64,000 bases of DNA, taken from NCBI GenBank assembly GCA_910589415.1, contig OU342638.1, positions 5,704,001 to 5,768,000 of the forward strand. Reading direction: 5' to 3'. Below the pieces are notes generated by a model. It searched no databases, was not told the DNA's origin, and saw nothing but the letters and a program-made list of their open reading frames with translations. Shown here one piece after another: positions 33,026 to 45,200 of this stretch (position 1 is its first letter; each line of letters opens with the position of its first letter). The stretch is from Malachius bipustulatus. Taxonomy: Eukaryota; Arthropoda; Insecta; Coleoptera; Melyridae. Both the position numbers and the translations under genes were made by a program.

Positions 33026-36000
33026 CCCAGCAAACATTCTGTGACATGTTACATGTTGTGCATATCGCCTCTGAGTGCGAAAAGGATGTCTCTTGTCTAC
33101 GTGCATCTGATGTGTCTGACACATCCTCTTGAGACATATTTGGCGTTGTAACAGTAGCACCAGTACAACACATCTCGGCGATGTCTCCCGCACACTATAA
33201 CGAGGCATACCTTTGTCCTTTGTGTTTTATGTGTTAACTGGCGTCAGACCACTCACAACTCACAGCCAGTGTATGTCGTTTATGTCTCTGTGTCAGTGTT
33301 CCAAGTTTGAGAGTTCCTGTATTCTAATCAGCTAAATTTTATCCAAGTTTCACCGATCAAATATCAGAATAACACCATCTAAAAGTAATTTGTGTATTAA
33401 TTCGCGCATGTTTTCACTAAGTGACTGTTAGCAGTGTTAGCTGTGTTATTATTTTTTTCTTCAATAGCAAGTAAAGACAGAAGATATCTTAATTTTCCTC
33501 TTCCCGTCTGTTAAGGTAAGTTGTTATATCTGTAATTTTATTGAGGGACTTTTACTTAAGACAATTTATTTACAGGGTATGTAAATATACATGGCCAACT
33601 AACCGCCCCAAATACTACCTACCTGTGTAGGTACCTACGATTTGGTTTTATTGAATTTTTGAAGATGATTTGCTGTGCACTGTGCAGTGTTCTTGGCTGA
33701 TACAAAGAAATAACACTAACTGTGTAATAGTACCACATTGATTGGCACAGATATAAAAGGTATGTGAACAATCTATCCTTTTTTGAGTTTTCAAAATTTG
33801 CATTTTCAAAGAAATTACATATTTGCAAATGATTTTTTGAAATAGTTAAGTTCTAGAGATAAAATTTAAAAATTTTGTGTGATTTAATTCCAGGTTGAAA
33901 AACTGTTTTTTTTTTATTCACGTTTCCTACATTAAACAAGTTGGTTTGAGTAAGAATAGAATTATCAAAAACAAATATAGGGCGTTCTTAAGTGAAAACT
34001 TCAGCTTTGATAGAAAATTTTTAATTGTGTAGTAAATCCAAAATGGTTTTAAATTGTAGGTATTACGACCCTGATGTATATATTTGCAGGAATAAACTTT
34101 TTTTATGAAAATTCACTCCGTGCAGGTTGCCTAATATCAAACATGAAGAAATTATTCTTTACGTATTATAATTATTAATAATTGTCTGTACTCTCGTTTT
34201 TTTTTTCGTAGAATATTGTTTCATTCAGTGTTTTTGTATTTTGGGTGCTTGTATTCTTTAAGTTGATTTTTTTTTCTTCTAAATTTATCTGGGGTTAGGT
34301 TCTTCGATAAAAATATATTATTTTTCCAAAAGATTTTGATAAAAAATTGAGACGTTTCGGGGCCGATTATTGGTCCCTTGTTCACTCATAATGTATAAAA
34401 ATGTAAAAAACTTGAAAATAATACTTTAAAAAAGTATAATCAATACAATAAAATTGATCGTAAAATACCTTTTATAATTATTTTAATTTTAATTTTTTTT
34501 TTTTTATTTTTTTTTCAATAAAAATTATCAAATGTTTTCTTCAAGTTGATTCCAACTTTGTACAGAAAAGTACCTTACTTAATGTAATTTTTTAATGCCA
34601 AGTAAAGGTTCATGCATTTGTTGAAGCATATCTTTCAGTTCTGTGCCAAGTTGCAACCAATAATGTCTATTCAATCTAAAAAAAATGTTGATTGTCCTGA
34701 ATTAGTAACCTTTTGTTTCAGATGTAATTAGTGTCCCTATGAAGTTGCGTATTGTGGTGAATGACTGCATCACTCAAAGCAAGCTCATTCAAGCAAGAAG
34801 AATATGAACTAAATATAGTAATTATTTTTGTGCTACTTTTCTACATTTTGAGTTTTTTTTATACCTCCTATTGTAAGTTTTAATTATGTTTTTATACCTG
34901 CTATTTTAAGTTTGAATTCTCTGAAGTTCGAATTTTTTAAATTATTTTATAAGCTTTTATTTTTTATTTTTGTTTATACATACTTATATTTAAATTTTTC
35001 AATATTTTTGTAATATTTAAGTGCATGCTTTCTTATGCGCTTTTAAGTTTCAATTTTTTCCGGTTATTTTTTTTTTAAATATGTGATAATTAGTGCTTAA
35101 TTTTTTTTACTTTAGATAGTTTTTTTTTGTAATACCAGTATATTTCTTATGCTCTTTTAATTTTGAATTCATACGAGTTGGAGTTTTCTAAAATATTTAG
35201 TAGATTCTTATAATTTTCTTAATGTTTTTATGTTTAATAAATTCATATTATTATGTTAGAAGTGTTTTACATTTTTCAATAAATTATATTATTTTTATTA
35301 TGTTTTGTGTGCATTAATCATTTATTATACAGTGTGTTCCCGGATAGGTGAAAAGAGTCTTATAAAAGATAAAAAGTTCTCGATTTGAATTTTAATTTTT
35401 TGGCGTTCAGCTCTGCTTGGTCAAAGACTTTTTTTTTATTATTTTTTTTATTTTTTTTTATTTTTTAATTATTGTCTTAGATTAGATTTTTTATTATTGT
35501 ATGTTAGACTAACTATTTTCATTGTGAAAAAACAAGTAATGTCTTGGAAATTTTGAAAAACTTTTCTAGTTTTCTGTGAATTAAAAAAGTGTCATTTATT
35601 GGCAAATACGACAAAAAGTTATTTAAAAAGTTGTTTAGAATCAATTTAAGGTCTTTATATTAAAATTTAAGGCTAAATATGATTTTTCATTTATTTTATG
35701 TTTATTTTACAAATAGGTAGGTACTTATATAAATTTAATTTTTTTAACAAAAAATATGAAATTTGGTATAAAGACCTAAATGTTGATTCTTAACAACTTT
35801 TTTAAATACTTAACTTTTTATTGCATTTACATGAAAGAGACAGTTTACTCCACTGAAAAATAGATGTTTTTTTTTAATTTACAATCCATGATTATTTTTC
35901 AAAGCAAAACTAATAATGTTAGAAATAAGTCTTTAATCAAGCAAAAAATTAAAATTCAAAATGGAAATTATTTATCTGTTATAAGAGTCGTTTCATTTAT

Positions 36001-36396
36001 CTGCGGGGACAAACTCTATACCTACCTAGGATATATCCCGGAAAAAACCCTGAAGAATAAGAATGTCTATGTGAGGTGTGTACATTTCGTGCTAGACATA
36101 TGTATCAGTAATGTGCTCAACATATTTCATCTGTGCTGTGTCAGACATGTGTCTATAGTGTGTGCTTGTTGCTGACATTAATGTGTCTAGGAGACATGTT
36201 TGACATGTGTATCAGTAATGTGCTCAAGAAGTTTATGGGTGGAGTGTCAGACATGTGTCGCTAATGCTAGCAGGTTGCTGACATTACTCGTACTTGAGCA
36301 CCTACCATGGACATCGTGAGCACTTTAATGGGGATGTAACATGCTACCACTGCTATGTGTATGCTACGTGCTTAGCATGTCCTGGTGTTTGCTGGG
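33026..36396. mobile_element. 3.4 kb inverted-repeat DNA element, TA duplication, CCCAGCAAACA ends, no transposase seen
   Basis: CCCAGCAAACA at 33026-33036 is mirrored by TGTTTGCTGGG at 36386-36396, each flanked by TA (33024-33025 and 36397-36398). Subterminal regions at both ends are rich in ACATGT, GACATGTG and TGTCTC motifs. The interior is very AT-rich with poly-T runs. It holds a splice-donor-like CTGTTAAGGTAAGTTG near 33510 and a short coding-like end CCTATGAAGTTGCGTATTGT near 34738. No transposase frame is visible. The ends (TA then CCC) and layout resemble the 2.7 kb element at 4498-7166. Confidence 0.68.
36060..36390. repeat. Right subterminal array of GACATGTG motifs
   Basis: GACATGTGT(C/A) with TCAGTAATGTGCTCAA repeats at about 36096, 36146, 36207 and 36250, with GTTGCTGACATTA between. 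Similar TGTCTGACACAT and GAGACAT motifs occur at the left end (33080-33300), partly in inverted orientation. Confidence 0.6.
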
Positions 36397-36398
36397 TA

Positions 36399-36745
36399 AG
36401 GACTGAGCTACACACAGTCATGCATCTCTTCGGCGCGCGGAATATTTTTGAGATTGGGGAAGTTTTTATAGGGTGCCACTGGTGCCTCATTCCACGCAGT
36501 CCGGTCGGTTAACACAAGATCCCCACATCTCTCTATGTGCGCGAGCATGACCACGACACTGAGTGATATGGTTTAACAGAGACCCCACATTCGGACATTC
36601 TCCGGCGCCGTTGCCCCTAGTGCAGACCTTAAATCATGACATGACAAGTAGATTGGGGTTCCCCTATCCGCCACCTGGGTCGCGCCCGATGGGTTCCTCA
36701 TAGGGAACCTGCATTACTGACACTAACGCTTATTACTAGGGTAGC
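36399..36745. repeat. Dispersed repeat, first copy
   Basis: The part 36592-36710 (TTCGGACATTCTCCGGC, TGCAGACCTTAAATCA, CCCCTATCCGCCACCTGGG, CGCGCCCGATGGGT) matches 50702-50912, which has about 90 extra bases in its middle. The sequence may be the continuation of the GC-rich block at 31680-33023 on the other side of the 3.4 kb element. Confidence 0.6.
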
Positions 36746-38290
36746 GCATTCACTCGTTGACGTTTACTTAACAGTCTTAACACGGTTATGTTTGAACAGC
36801 TGGATGTCATATTTTTGGTACATTTGGTCACAGGCGTAGTTATCAAGTGGAAAAAAGCGAAGTTTGAAAAATAAAACAAAATAATAACACGACTAGTAGA
36901 ATACTGAGAAAAGGCGTCTTGGTAGACATGCAGTTAGACACACGAACGGCAGTGTGATCTTTCTTAATGCCCCTATAAGACCCTCCCATACAGATCCATA
37001 AAAATAAGATTCATCAAGATGTTTAATAAAACCTACCTGACAAACTTTCAGGTATACGGAAATTCTGAGCTCCGTATATTTTCTACAATCATAACTGTCT
37101 ATTGATGGGGCTGGGTGTATTTTTTTATCCATAAAATCCCAGTAACAGGTAGGTATTTATAGAGAACTATATGAGTTTAAAATTTTAAGAAAGTTAGGCA
37201 ACAAGTAGGAAGCCCTCTTTTTATTGTTAGAACATCCTACGTAAGCGATAACGTAACCACAAGATTCAGTGCTATGTTACCTTATGACTGGTGCTACACT
37301 ACACATAAGAAAAAACTTATGTTTACAGTTATGTCACGTACTGGGGCCGACGCAATACTTTTACGCAAAGTTGAAATATTTCAATATTATGGTTACGTTT
37401 ACGGAAAATAAATTAATATCTCCCAACTGCGCATGCTCCTTCGATTCTCTAACATAAATTCTTATTTGCGTTGGTAGAAGTTTTTGGGAAAGATGTAGGT
37501 TGACAATAAAGTAATCATCTAACATCGTTATTCGTTAATATGTTAATTATTACAATTATTTATGTTTTGTTGTTTTCTACTTGTTTCTTTTTTTTCAAAA
37601 ATATGGCCTTCTGGTTGGTGATGTCAAATTAACGTTTATGTTCAATGTGGACAGGAAGGTTAATATTACGACTTACGTTGCGCTTGCGTTTACGTTTACG
37701 TCGACTGTGAAGGGGCCTTAACGCAGTAAAAGTTTACCATTAAAAAAAAAATACGCGGACTTAATAACAAATTATGTGAATTTTTTGACAGTTGTACGTT
37801 TATGGAAAATCTGATGTTTTTGAAGTTAAATTTGACATTCCCAACTTTTTGTGAGAATGAGAATGCGCTACCTCAGTAGGCGTCAGTGTCGGTAATACAG
37901 GTTTCCTACACGCCACTAATGCAGTAACTCTGGTGTCAGTTTGTTTCACTGTGCAGCAAAAGATTATCCATCCTAAGAGTTTACCTGATCTATGATGATT
38001 GACTTGTGTGCCGGTCTGTGACATGAGATGACAGATGACCGTACGCCTAATTGACCCGCCCCATTAATGACAGCAAATCTGTATTATCGCGAAAACATTC
38101 AATAGAGACTCATGCTAGAGCGCCGAGAGTTATAGCAATAATAAATCCATGTCCGTTTCATTTTCTTCCAATCTTAGAGGGAATAACCCAACAATGATCA
38201 AATGACCTGTCCAAGAAGTTCCAGTCAGTTTTTTTTTTTTTAAATCAAGTTTTAAATTATTAAAATTCTAAAGTCACTGTCAAATCAACA
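36746..38290. other. Intergenic stretch, no gene recognised
   Basis: Scattered frames below 80 codons and AT-rich sequence with TTACGTTTACG-type short repeats near 37690. One NRF1-like ACTGCGCATGC occurs at about 37428. Nothing else is supported. Confidence 0.4.
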
Positions 38291-38299
38291 TTCAGAGTT

Positions 38300-38400
38300 G
38301 ACGAAAACGTGTCATGCGCATGCGGAGTATCGCGGAGTTATCGGCGCTCTAGCGGGCAACGGCATACGGACGGACGCAAAAGGCGTACAAATCGTACAAT
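38300..38400 (+). promoter_or_regulatory. CpG-rich candidate promoter upstream of the TBC1D10 gene
   Basis: The block contains ATGCGCATGCGG, close to the NRF1 palindrome, and several CpG in GGAGTTATCGGCGCTC and GGACGGACGCAAAAGGCG. The coding exon at 39270 is preceded by a splice acceptor, so a non-coding first exon must lie upstream; this is the best candidate place. The link is inferred. Confidence 0.25.
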
Positions 38401-38506
38401 TACAATTATTATTAATGAATAATAATAACTAATTATTACATTTTTATCATTGTAATTTGTAAAAATTATTCTAATTAACATAAAGAACTAGGACGTAACA
38501 CGAACT

Positions 38507-38730
38507 TTACAACAACGACTTATTTAAATTCATATTCTCAATCCATCCAATAAGTCTTCCAGCCACCTCCACCGTAGTCCGGAATTGAACACTTTTCTTT
38601 CTGCTGTCTGTGAGTGCTAAGGATTGTAGTTTTCCAAAACAAGAATCCATAGAATTGTAAACATGTAGCTGTTGCAGCCCCCCTTGGGCCACTCGTTCAA
38701 ATACCAAACCGTCTATACCTTGACAGTAAG
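38507..38730 (-). CDS. Candidate terminal exon of an unknown minus-strand gene
   Basis: The minus-strand frame up to the stop at 38507-38509 is of mixed, non-repetitive composition (GLVFERVAQGGLQQLHVYN, KKSVQFRTTVEVAGRLIGW). It reads like part of a conserved globular protein. The frame opens in AT-rich sequence at about 38746, and CTTACTGTCAAG just inside could be a poor acceptor. I do not recognise the family and see no further exon. It could be chance or a pseudogene. Confidence 0.28.
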
Positions 38731-39269
38731 TAAATTGGATATTCATTGACTATTTAAATCTAATTCACTTTCTTATTAGTTTTTCTTAGTTGATAGAACT
38801 GTTATTTGTTACGGCACTGAAACTTGCCCAAAGGGTGAGCTGAGATCGGCCTTCAAACTTTCAGAAGCCCTAAGGTTCCCCCTTTCTAAGCCTACCTTGT
38901 TTGCAATAAGAGGGATAACATGTAACATGTAGATGATGCCCCTTCGCAGCCACCTAACCAGTTATACCATATGCTAATGATGGGTGGTTAAATAGGTGGA
39001 TCGTGTTACACTTACACCCAGTGTAATAACACTGTGTAACCAATTTCGCCATGAGGAGGCACTGCCTGAGTCTGAAAGCTCTGTGCTTGCAGTAGGCACA
39101 AACACCAGTCAAGGACATACCATTTTCCCTGTTTTACAATATATGCAGCTCATGACTCATAACCTTTCAAATTTTGTTTTAAATCTGGAGTATTATAAGT
39201 GTGACGTCTGATTATGATGTTATCATTTAGTAAATAATTGACACTAAGTTGTATTTTTTGACAGTGAGG

Positions 39270-42200
39270 ATGGCGATGTCAGCATCTCACGTTAACGATG
39301 ATGCGGTGTCAGAGTGCAGCGAGGCGAGCACGCTTATTGACGGGAGCGTGATCTCCACCGTGCCAGATCGTCACGGGTTCCTGGGCGGGACGCAGTACAG
39401 CCCAGAGCCTAGACACGGGCCACCACCAGAGACGGTGCTCAGACGGGAGCGCAAGTGGCTGAAGATGCTCTCACAGTGGAACTTCTACATGGAGAGGAAT
39501 TACCGGAAGATTAGGGAACGATGCAGAAAAGGTAAGTTTGTTATTAGTAATTTACTATGATTCACTCCAAACATAAGTCTGTGTTGTTGTGCGTTGTTGT
39601 TGATATTTCTATTGAATGTTGAATTGATTGCCCTTTCATGAGGTTCTTCGCCTCTGAGTCTTCTTAATGCTGAAGTTACAGTGCGAACCATATTCTTAGC
39701 TTGTCTGTTCTCCGGAATCAGATTTAATAGTCGTCTTATTTTCCAGACTTTCTGTTTCTAACAATGCTTTCTTCGGTCTTCTTTGTGCTAAAATGAGCTG
39801 GTTTATGATCGTTTCTTATAATTTCTGTTCTCATACTCTTGGATGTAATTGTTTATTATAGTCTATTTTATTAAATGCAAACTGTTCCTTATTTCCAAAA
39901 CCAAAATTCAAAAGGTATACAGGACCTTATACCACCTACTCTTCAAGGAGTAGTTATACCATTTGCGGAGGAGGCTAAATATCTAGGTATCTCATTTGAT
40001 AGGAAGCTACTATGGAACTCCCATCTGAAAAAGATTATCCACAGAGCAAAGCTCTCCCTATGGAGTTGCAAAAAGATCTGTGGAAGAACTTTGGGGCACT
40101 GGTCCCAAGCAAATACACTGGATATATGTAACGATCATTAGCTTGGTGGTCCAAAGGCCTACAAGCCTTGGCCAAAATGAAGCTGTCAAGTCTGCAAAGA
40201 CAAGCATGCCTGGCAATCAGTGGAGCAATGAGCACCACACCGTCGGCGGCTATGGAAATACTTCTGGACCTTCCTCCACTCCATATATACTTGGAAAGAG
40301 AGGCCAGATGGACAACGTACAGACTACTACAGGTAGTAAAAAACACACAAATGGCTTGTGTCATGGAACGGACCAGTCTACTGAACGACACTCAAAGTCA
40401 CAATCTTCTGGTTATGCCCTCAGACATGATGCCATACACAACAAACCACTACACTGCATACAACGTCCTCTTTCCAAGCAGAGACGAATGGGAGCGTAAC
40501 TCAAACGACCTCCTCAAAGCAGACCTCACGTGGTTTACCTACGGTTCAAAGACTACAACGGGAGTTGGATCCGGAGCATACGACGCTGGGTCAAGACGAG
40601 AATTCTTTGCAAACCTGGGTCAGTACGCAACAATATTTCAGGCAGAAATGTATGCCATTGTACTCAGCGCGCAAATGCTGAACAAAATGCACTGCACGCG
40701 GAAAACAATTAAAATCTTCTCAGATAGCCAAGCGGCCCTGAAAGTCCTTTGCTCCATTCGTTGCAACTCCAAACTAGTATGGAACTGTCAAGCAGCACTC
40801 AATGAGGTAGCTAAAAACAATAACTTGACTCTGGTCTGGATTCCAGGTCACTCCGGCCTTGGAGAGAACGAAATAGTCGACTCTCTGGCTAGAAGAGGAA
40901 CCGAATCCAAATTTACAGGACCAGAACCCGCTGTTGGCATATCCTCAAATACTCCCAAAACAACAATAGACACCTGGGCGGAAAATAAGGTACTTCGGTA
41001 CTGGCAAACTCTACCAGGATTAACGCACTTTCAGACCTTCATTGAGGGACCCTCGAGAAACAGAGCTAAAAAGCTACTGGAACTCAGAAGGACTGACCTA
41101 AGGGCCCTAATAGGCCTATACACAGGACACTGCAAAGTGAACCACCACTTACACAGGATGAATCTAGCCGATAACGCAGAATGTCGCCTGTGTTTGGAGG
41201 ATGTAGAAACAGCAGAGCATGTTCTATGCAACTGCCCCGCCTTGGGAAGAACCAGGCACTCAACGTTCGGAAGAGTATTCCTCTCTCCAAGAGACCTTGG
41301 ATACATTCACAATATCTAAGGTCATTAGCTTTTTAAAAAGAAGTGGCCTGCTAGAGTGGATGTAAAGTACTTAGGTGTGAGCCACAATAGACCGCTTGGT
41401 CGCAGTGGAGGTGTCACTAATCGACCCACTCATTATATAACTAAACTAAACTAAAACCAAAATTCTGGTTCTTCTTAGATAAGTCGCTTAGTGGTTCTAC
41501 AACTTTACTTTCCGTCCACTCATGTGAAAGGTTATAACGTCTTGGGCTGTAAACTGGAATTTTTACTTTTAAGATTGATGGCAATTTCTTCTACACCTGT
41601 TGATTTAATTTTGTTTGGTATATCCTGCTCTGTCATTGTCTTGATTTCAATCTTCTCTTTACTACATAAAATATACTACAACATCAGTACCAACACTAAT
41701 ATTCATAATTTTTGAGCATTTCAAAATCTAAATGCTTTGTAATAGTAATGTTCCCTTTGGTATTACCTAAAAGTTCAGTTCTTATAATCATTTTATAGCA
41801 AACAGCTCGGCAAACAGTATTGGTTGGAACAATTTTTTTATTGAAAAGGCACATGTACTGCAGGGAAATCCCGATGGTGCTCTGAGAGCGGTGCAATGAG
41901 CAGAGATAGCGATTCATTCCAAAAAAAAAAGAAGAGAGTCCCGCCATTATCATATCTGGCTCCACAACATTGACTTTTTTAGAAGATGACGACTGTTTTC
42001 CCAGCTTTAATCTGTACCTGATTTCTATCGCCACTATGTGAATTCTTGTTGGAAAATGATTATAATCTACAATAATATCTGTTTCGAAATATGCTATGGA
42101 TTTTACTTCCTTTCTGCCTAGAACAGTTAAAATTGAAGAGGTTTCTTTCACGTTAACATCTCTTGAAATTTGATTAAAAACATCTTGCCGAATTAAATTA

Positions 42201-45200
42201 ATGTGGCTGCCGGTATCAATTAACTATTCAAGTTTAATGCCTTCTATTTCGACTTGTGTTGTCATTTTTTCTGATTTGGTTTTAATTGAATTTACATTTC
42301 GATTATAAGATTGACAATCGAAAGACTTGTGACCCCTCTTTTGGCCTTTAAAACACTTGGTAGGATTTCTACAATCTTGGACACAATGACCTTGGAGTCA
42401 TTGTGATATATTTTAAATGTTCATTAAATTTAATCAAGTAGTTTAAAAGTTATTAAAGAAAAAGTGATTTCCAGTGGCGTCCTTTAGGGGGCCGTATCTC
42501 CGTAAGTTCTATTTGATTCCGAGAGATTTTCCACATTTTCCCGGACACCCTATATAAGTATAATCTCGATAATAATAATTATTGCTTTCACTGGCAGATG
42601 AAACTGGATGTCTGGATTTCGTTGTTTTATAGTCTCTAAGCTTTTTTCTGAACTCCTTTAAACTGCTTGCTCCATAAAGAATTTGCTCCAGTTTTTTTAC
42701 ATCGCCTTGATGACAATGTCTGATGCAACAAAGCACTTCTTATTTTCTTTGAAAATTCCGCCAGAAGTAGTTTTTTGAGTTTCTTCCACGTCTTAACTTT
42801 TCTTTCGCTTTCTATTACTAAATCCTCAATCCATTTCTCAATAAGATAACTGCCTTTTCCATGAAATTCGCTTATTGAGTCCTGTATGTCTTCAAAGCCA
42901 ATTGGAAATTGAGTCGAAAATTTCCTAGTCAATGAAGAATCGGATTGTGAATCGTCCTCACTAGTATCTACATTTCTGTTAATTGTTCTTCTCTTTCTTC
43001 TAAAACTTTCTTCTTTAATCTTGCTTGACTTATTTGAAGACGTTCTTCTTTGTTGTTCTTTCAGAGTTGTCAGCATTTAACACTTCTTTTCTTCTTTTTT
43101 CTCCTAAATCTTTTAACACTGCGTTAAGGAGGCCGCACACGGGCAACTTTTTACCAGCAACTTTTTAATCAGTTAAATAGAACACACTGTTGTTTACGAA
43201 AACCGCACACAGGCGATTATTTAGTTGCGCCAACTAAAAAATTGCGATCTGCCCTATTCGGCGGGCGACGCAACTGTTGCCAATAGAAATAGAACGAATG
43301 TGTTCGGACACGACTACGCACATGAGCAATTTAAAAGTTGCTCTTTGCAGCCCCCAGCCTACGTTTATTAACCTGGTACTGGTTAGGGAATCATGTCTCG
43401 ATTTGAGTTTAATATAGAGGCCTATATTGAGGGAATAAAAAACCGCCCGGCATTGCATAATACAAAATTGAAAGTACTCCGACAGAAATTTAAAAAAAGC
43501 ATTGTGGGCTGAAGTGAACAGTTTATGCAATTGTCCATCTAAAAGTCTTCTGCTAATCATTGGATGTATCCAATATTTTCTCTGATTTTTTTTTCCTTAG
43601 AAGCAGGGTACAAACGCACACAGTTTCGACGAAATCCATTTTAAAAATTCACGGACAAGCAACTATCTCGTTGCCTGTGTGCGCTTTGCAGAGCTACGGG
43701 CAACTTTCTGGCGACTAGATTATTTAATCACAGAGATTAATAAGTTTCCCGTGTGCGGGGGCCCTAAGTTGCCCCCGCACCTATTGTCTCTTAAATCTTC
43801 TTTAATATCTTCATCTTTTCTTTCTTTATTATAATTATCATCACATATAACATCTTTATCATCTCTTACATCTTTATCACCTCTAATTAGTTTATAGTAA
43901 ATAATTGAATCTCATGAATTTTAGTACTTTTTGTTTTGACATAAAACTCGTAAATGAAACATAAAACAAAACACATAAAAAACACATAAAAGAAAAAATA
44001 AAAATGTCAATAATGTTGAAGGTGATGTTGCAGACACTACTCTATAAACTGACCCACTGGCAATCAAAATTGAAAACTAAAATTATTCATAATTTTTGTG
44101 TAGATAATTGGAATAGGTACCCTTAGAATAAGGTCTCACATTACCCCGTATGCCCCCCCCCCCCAAATTGTGAAGTTGACAGGGACTTCAACATCATTTT
44201 TGACATTTGACACATTGTTTTTAAGTCAAAAAGTAGAAAAAAGCAGCCACTGAATTTTTTAGTGTTCCCATTGAAAGTTCTATCTCATTCAGCTAAAAAA
44301 TTTTAGAGGAGCGGGGAATGTAATCTCTAAATGTCCTCCTCACTGTAAATCCCCTATTACAGTTACAGACAATTACCTACCAACTGGTAATAATAATTAT
44401 ATGAAATGTAAAATGTTACTTATGATGATAACTTTGCGTCTAAGGATTTCTTATTTGGCATTTACACATTTCATTTTCCACAGGAATTCCTCAGTCGATC
44501 AGACCGAAAGCTTGGTTATACCTTTGCGGGGGCAAGTTGTTGATGGAGAAACACCCGACAGCATATGCGGATTGCTTGCGAGCCGGTGGAGACCCCAAAG
44601 CCCTGGACGACATCGCCAAAGACATCCACCGTCAGTTTCCCACTCACGAAATGTTCAGCTCGGAAGAAAAACCAGGGTAAGACTTGCTTCAGGGTAGATC
44701 CATGAAGTCACATGCCATTTTTTATTTATTTTGCTCTACCAGTCAAGGCGAGCTGTACAAGGTGCTCAAAGCATATACGGTTCACTCCCCGCGTGTCGGC
44801 TACTGCCAGGCACAGGCGCCCGTCGCCGCATTCCTTCTGATGCACATGCCCGCTGAGCAGGCGTTCTGGTGCCTCGTCTCTATCAGCGATCAGTACCTAG
44901 AGAGCTACTACAGTCCGGCCATGGAGGAAGTGCAGCGGGACGGGCTTATCCTCCAGGGACTGCTCAAGAAAGTGTCACCTCCCGCTTATAAACATCTCAG
45001 GAAGGTCTGTATCAGTTTCTAAAAATTATTGTGCTGCTCGACTTCAAGCTTCAATAAAAGAAAATTACGCTGTTATCTGTGGTTTGTTTTGTCTCAGGTC
45101 AATGCCGAGCCGATGTTCTACTGCACTGAGTGGTTCTTGTGCATTTTCACCCGTACCCTCCCCTGGGACTCGCTCTTGCGGGTTTGGGACGTGTTCCTGT

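Noticed and set aside
36733..36750. TTACTAGGGTAGCG resembling the right end of the 2.7 kb TA element
   Set aside because: Only about ten bases agree and no partner left end is found nearby.
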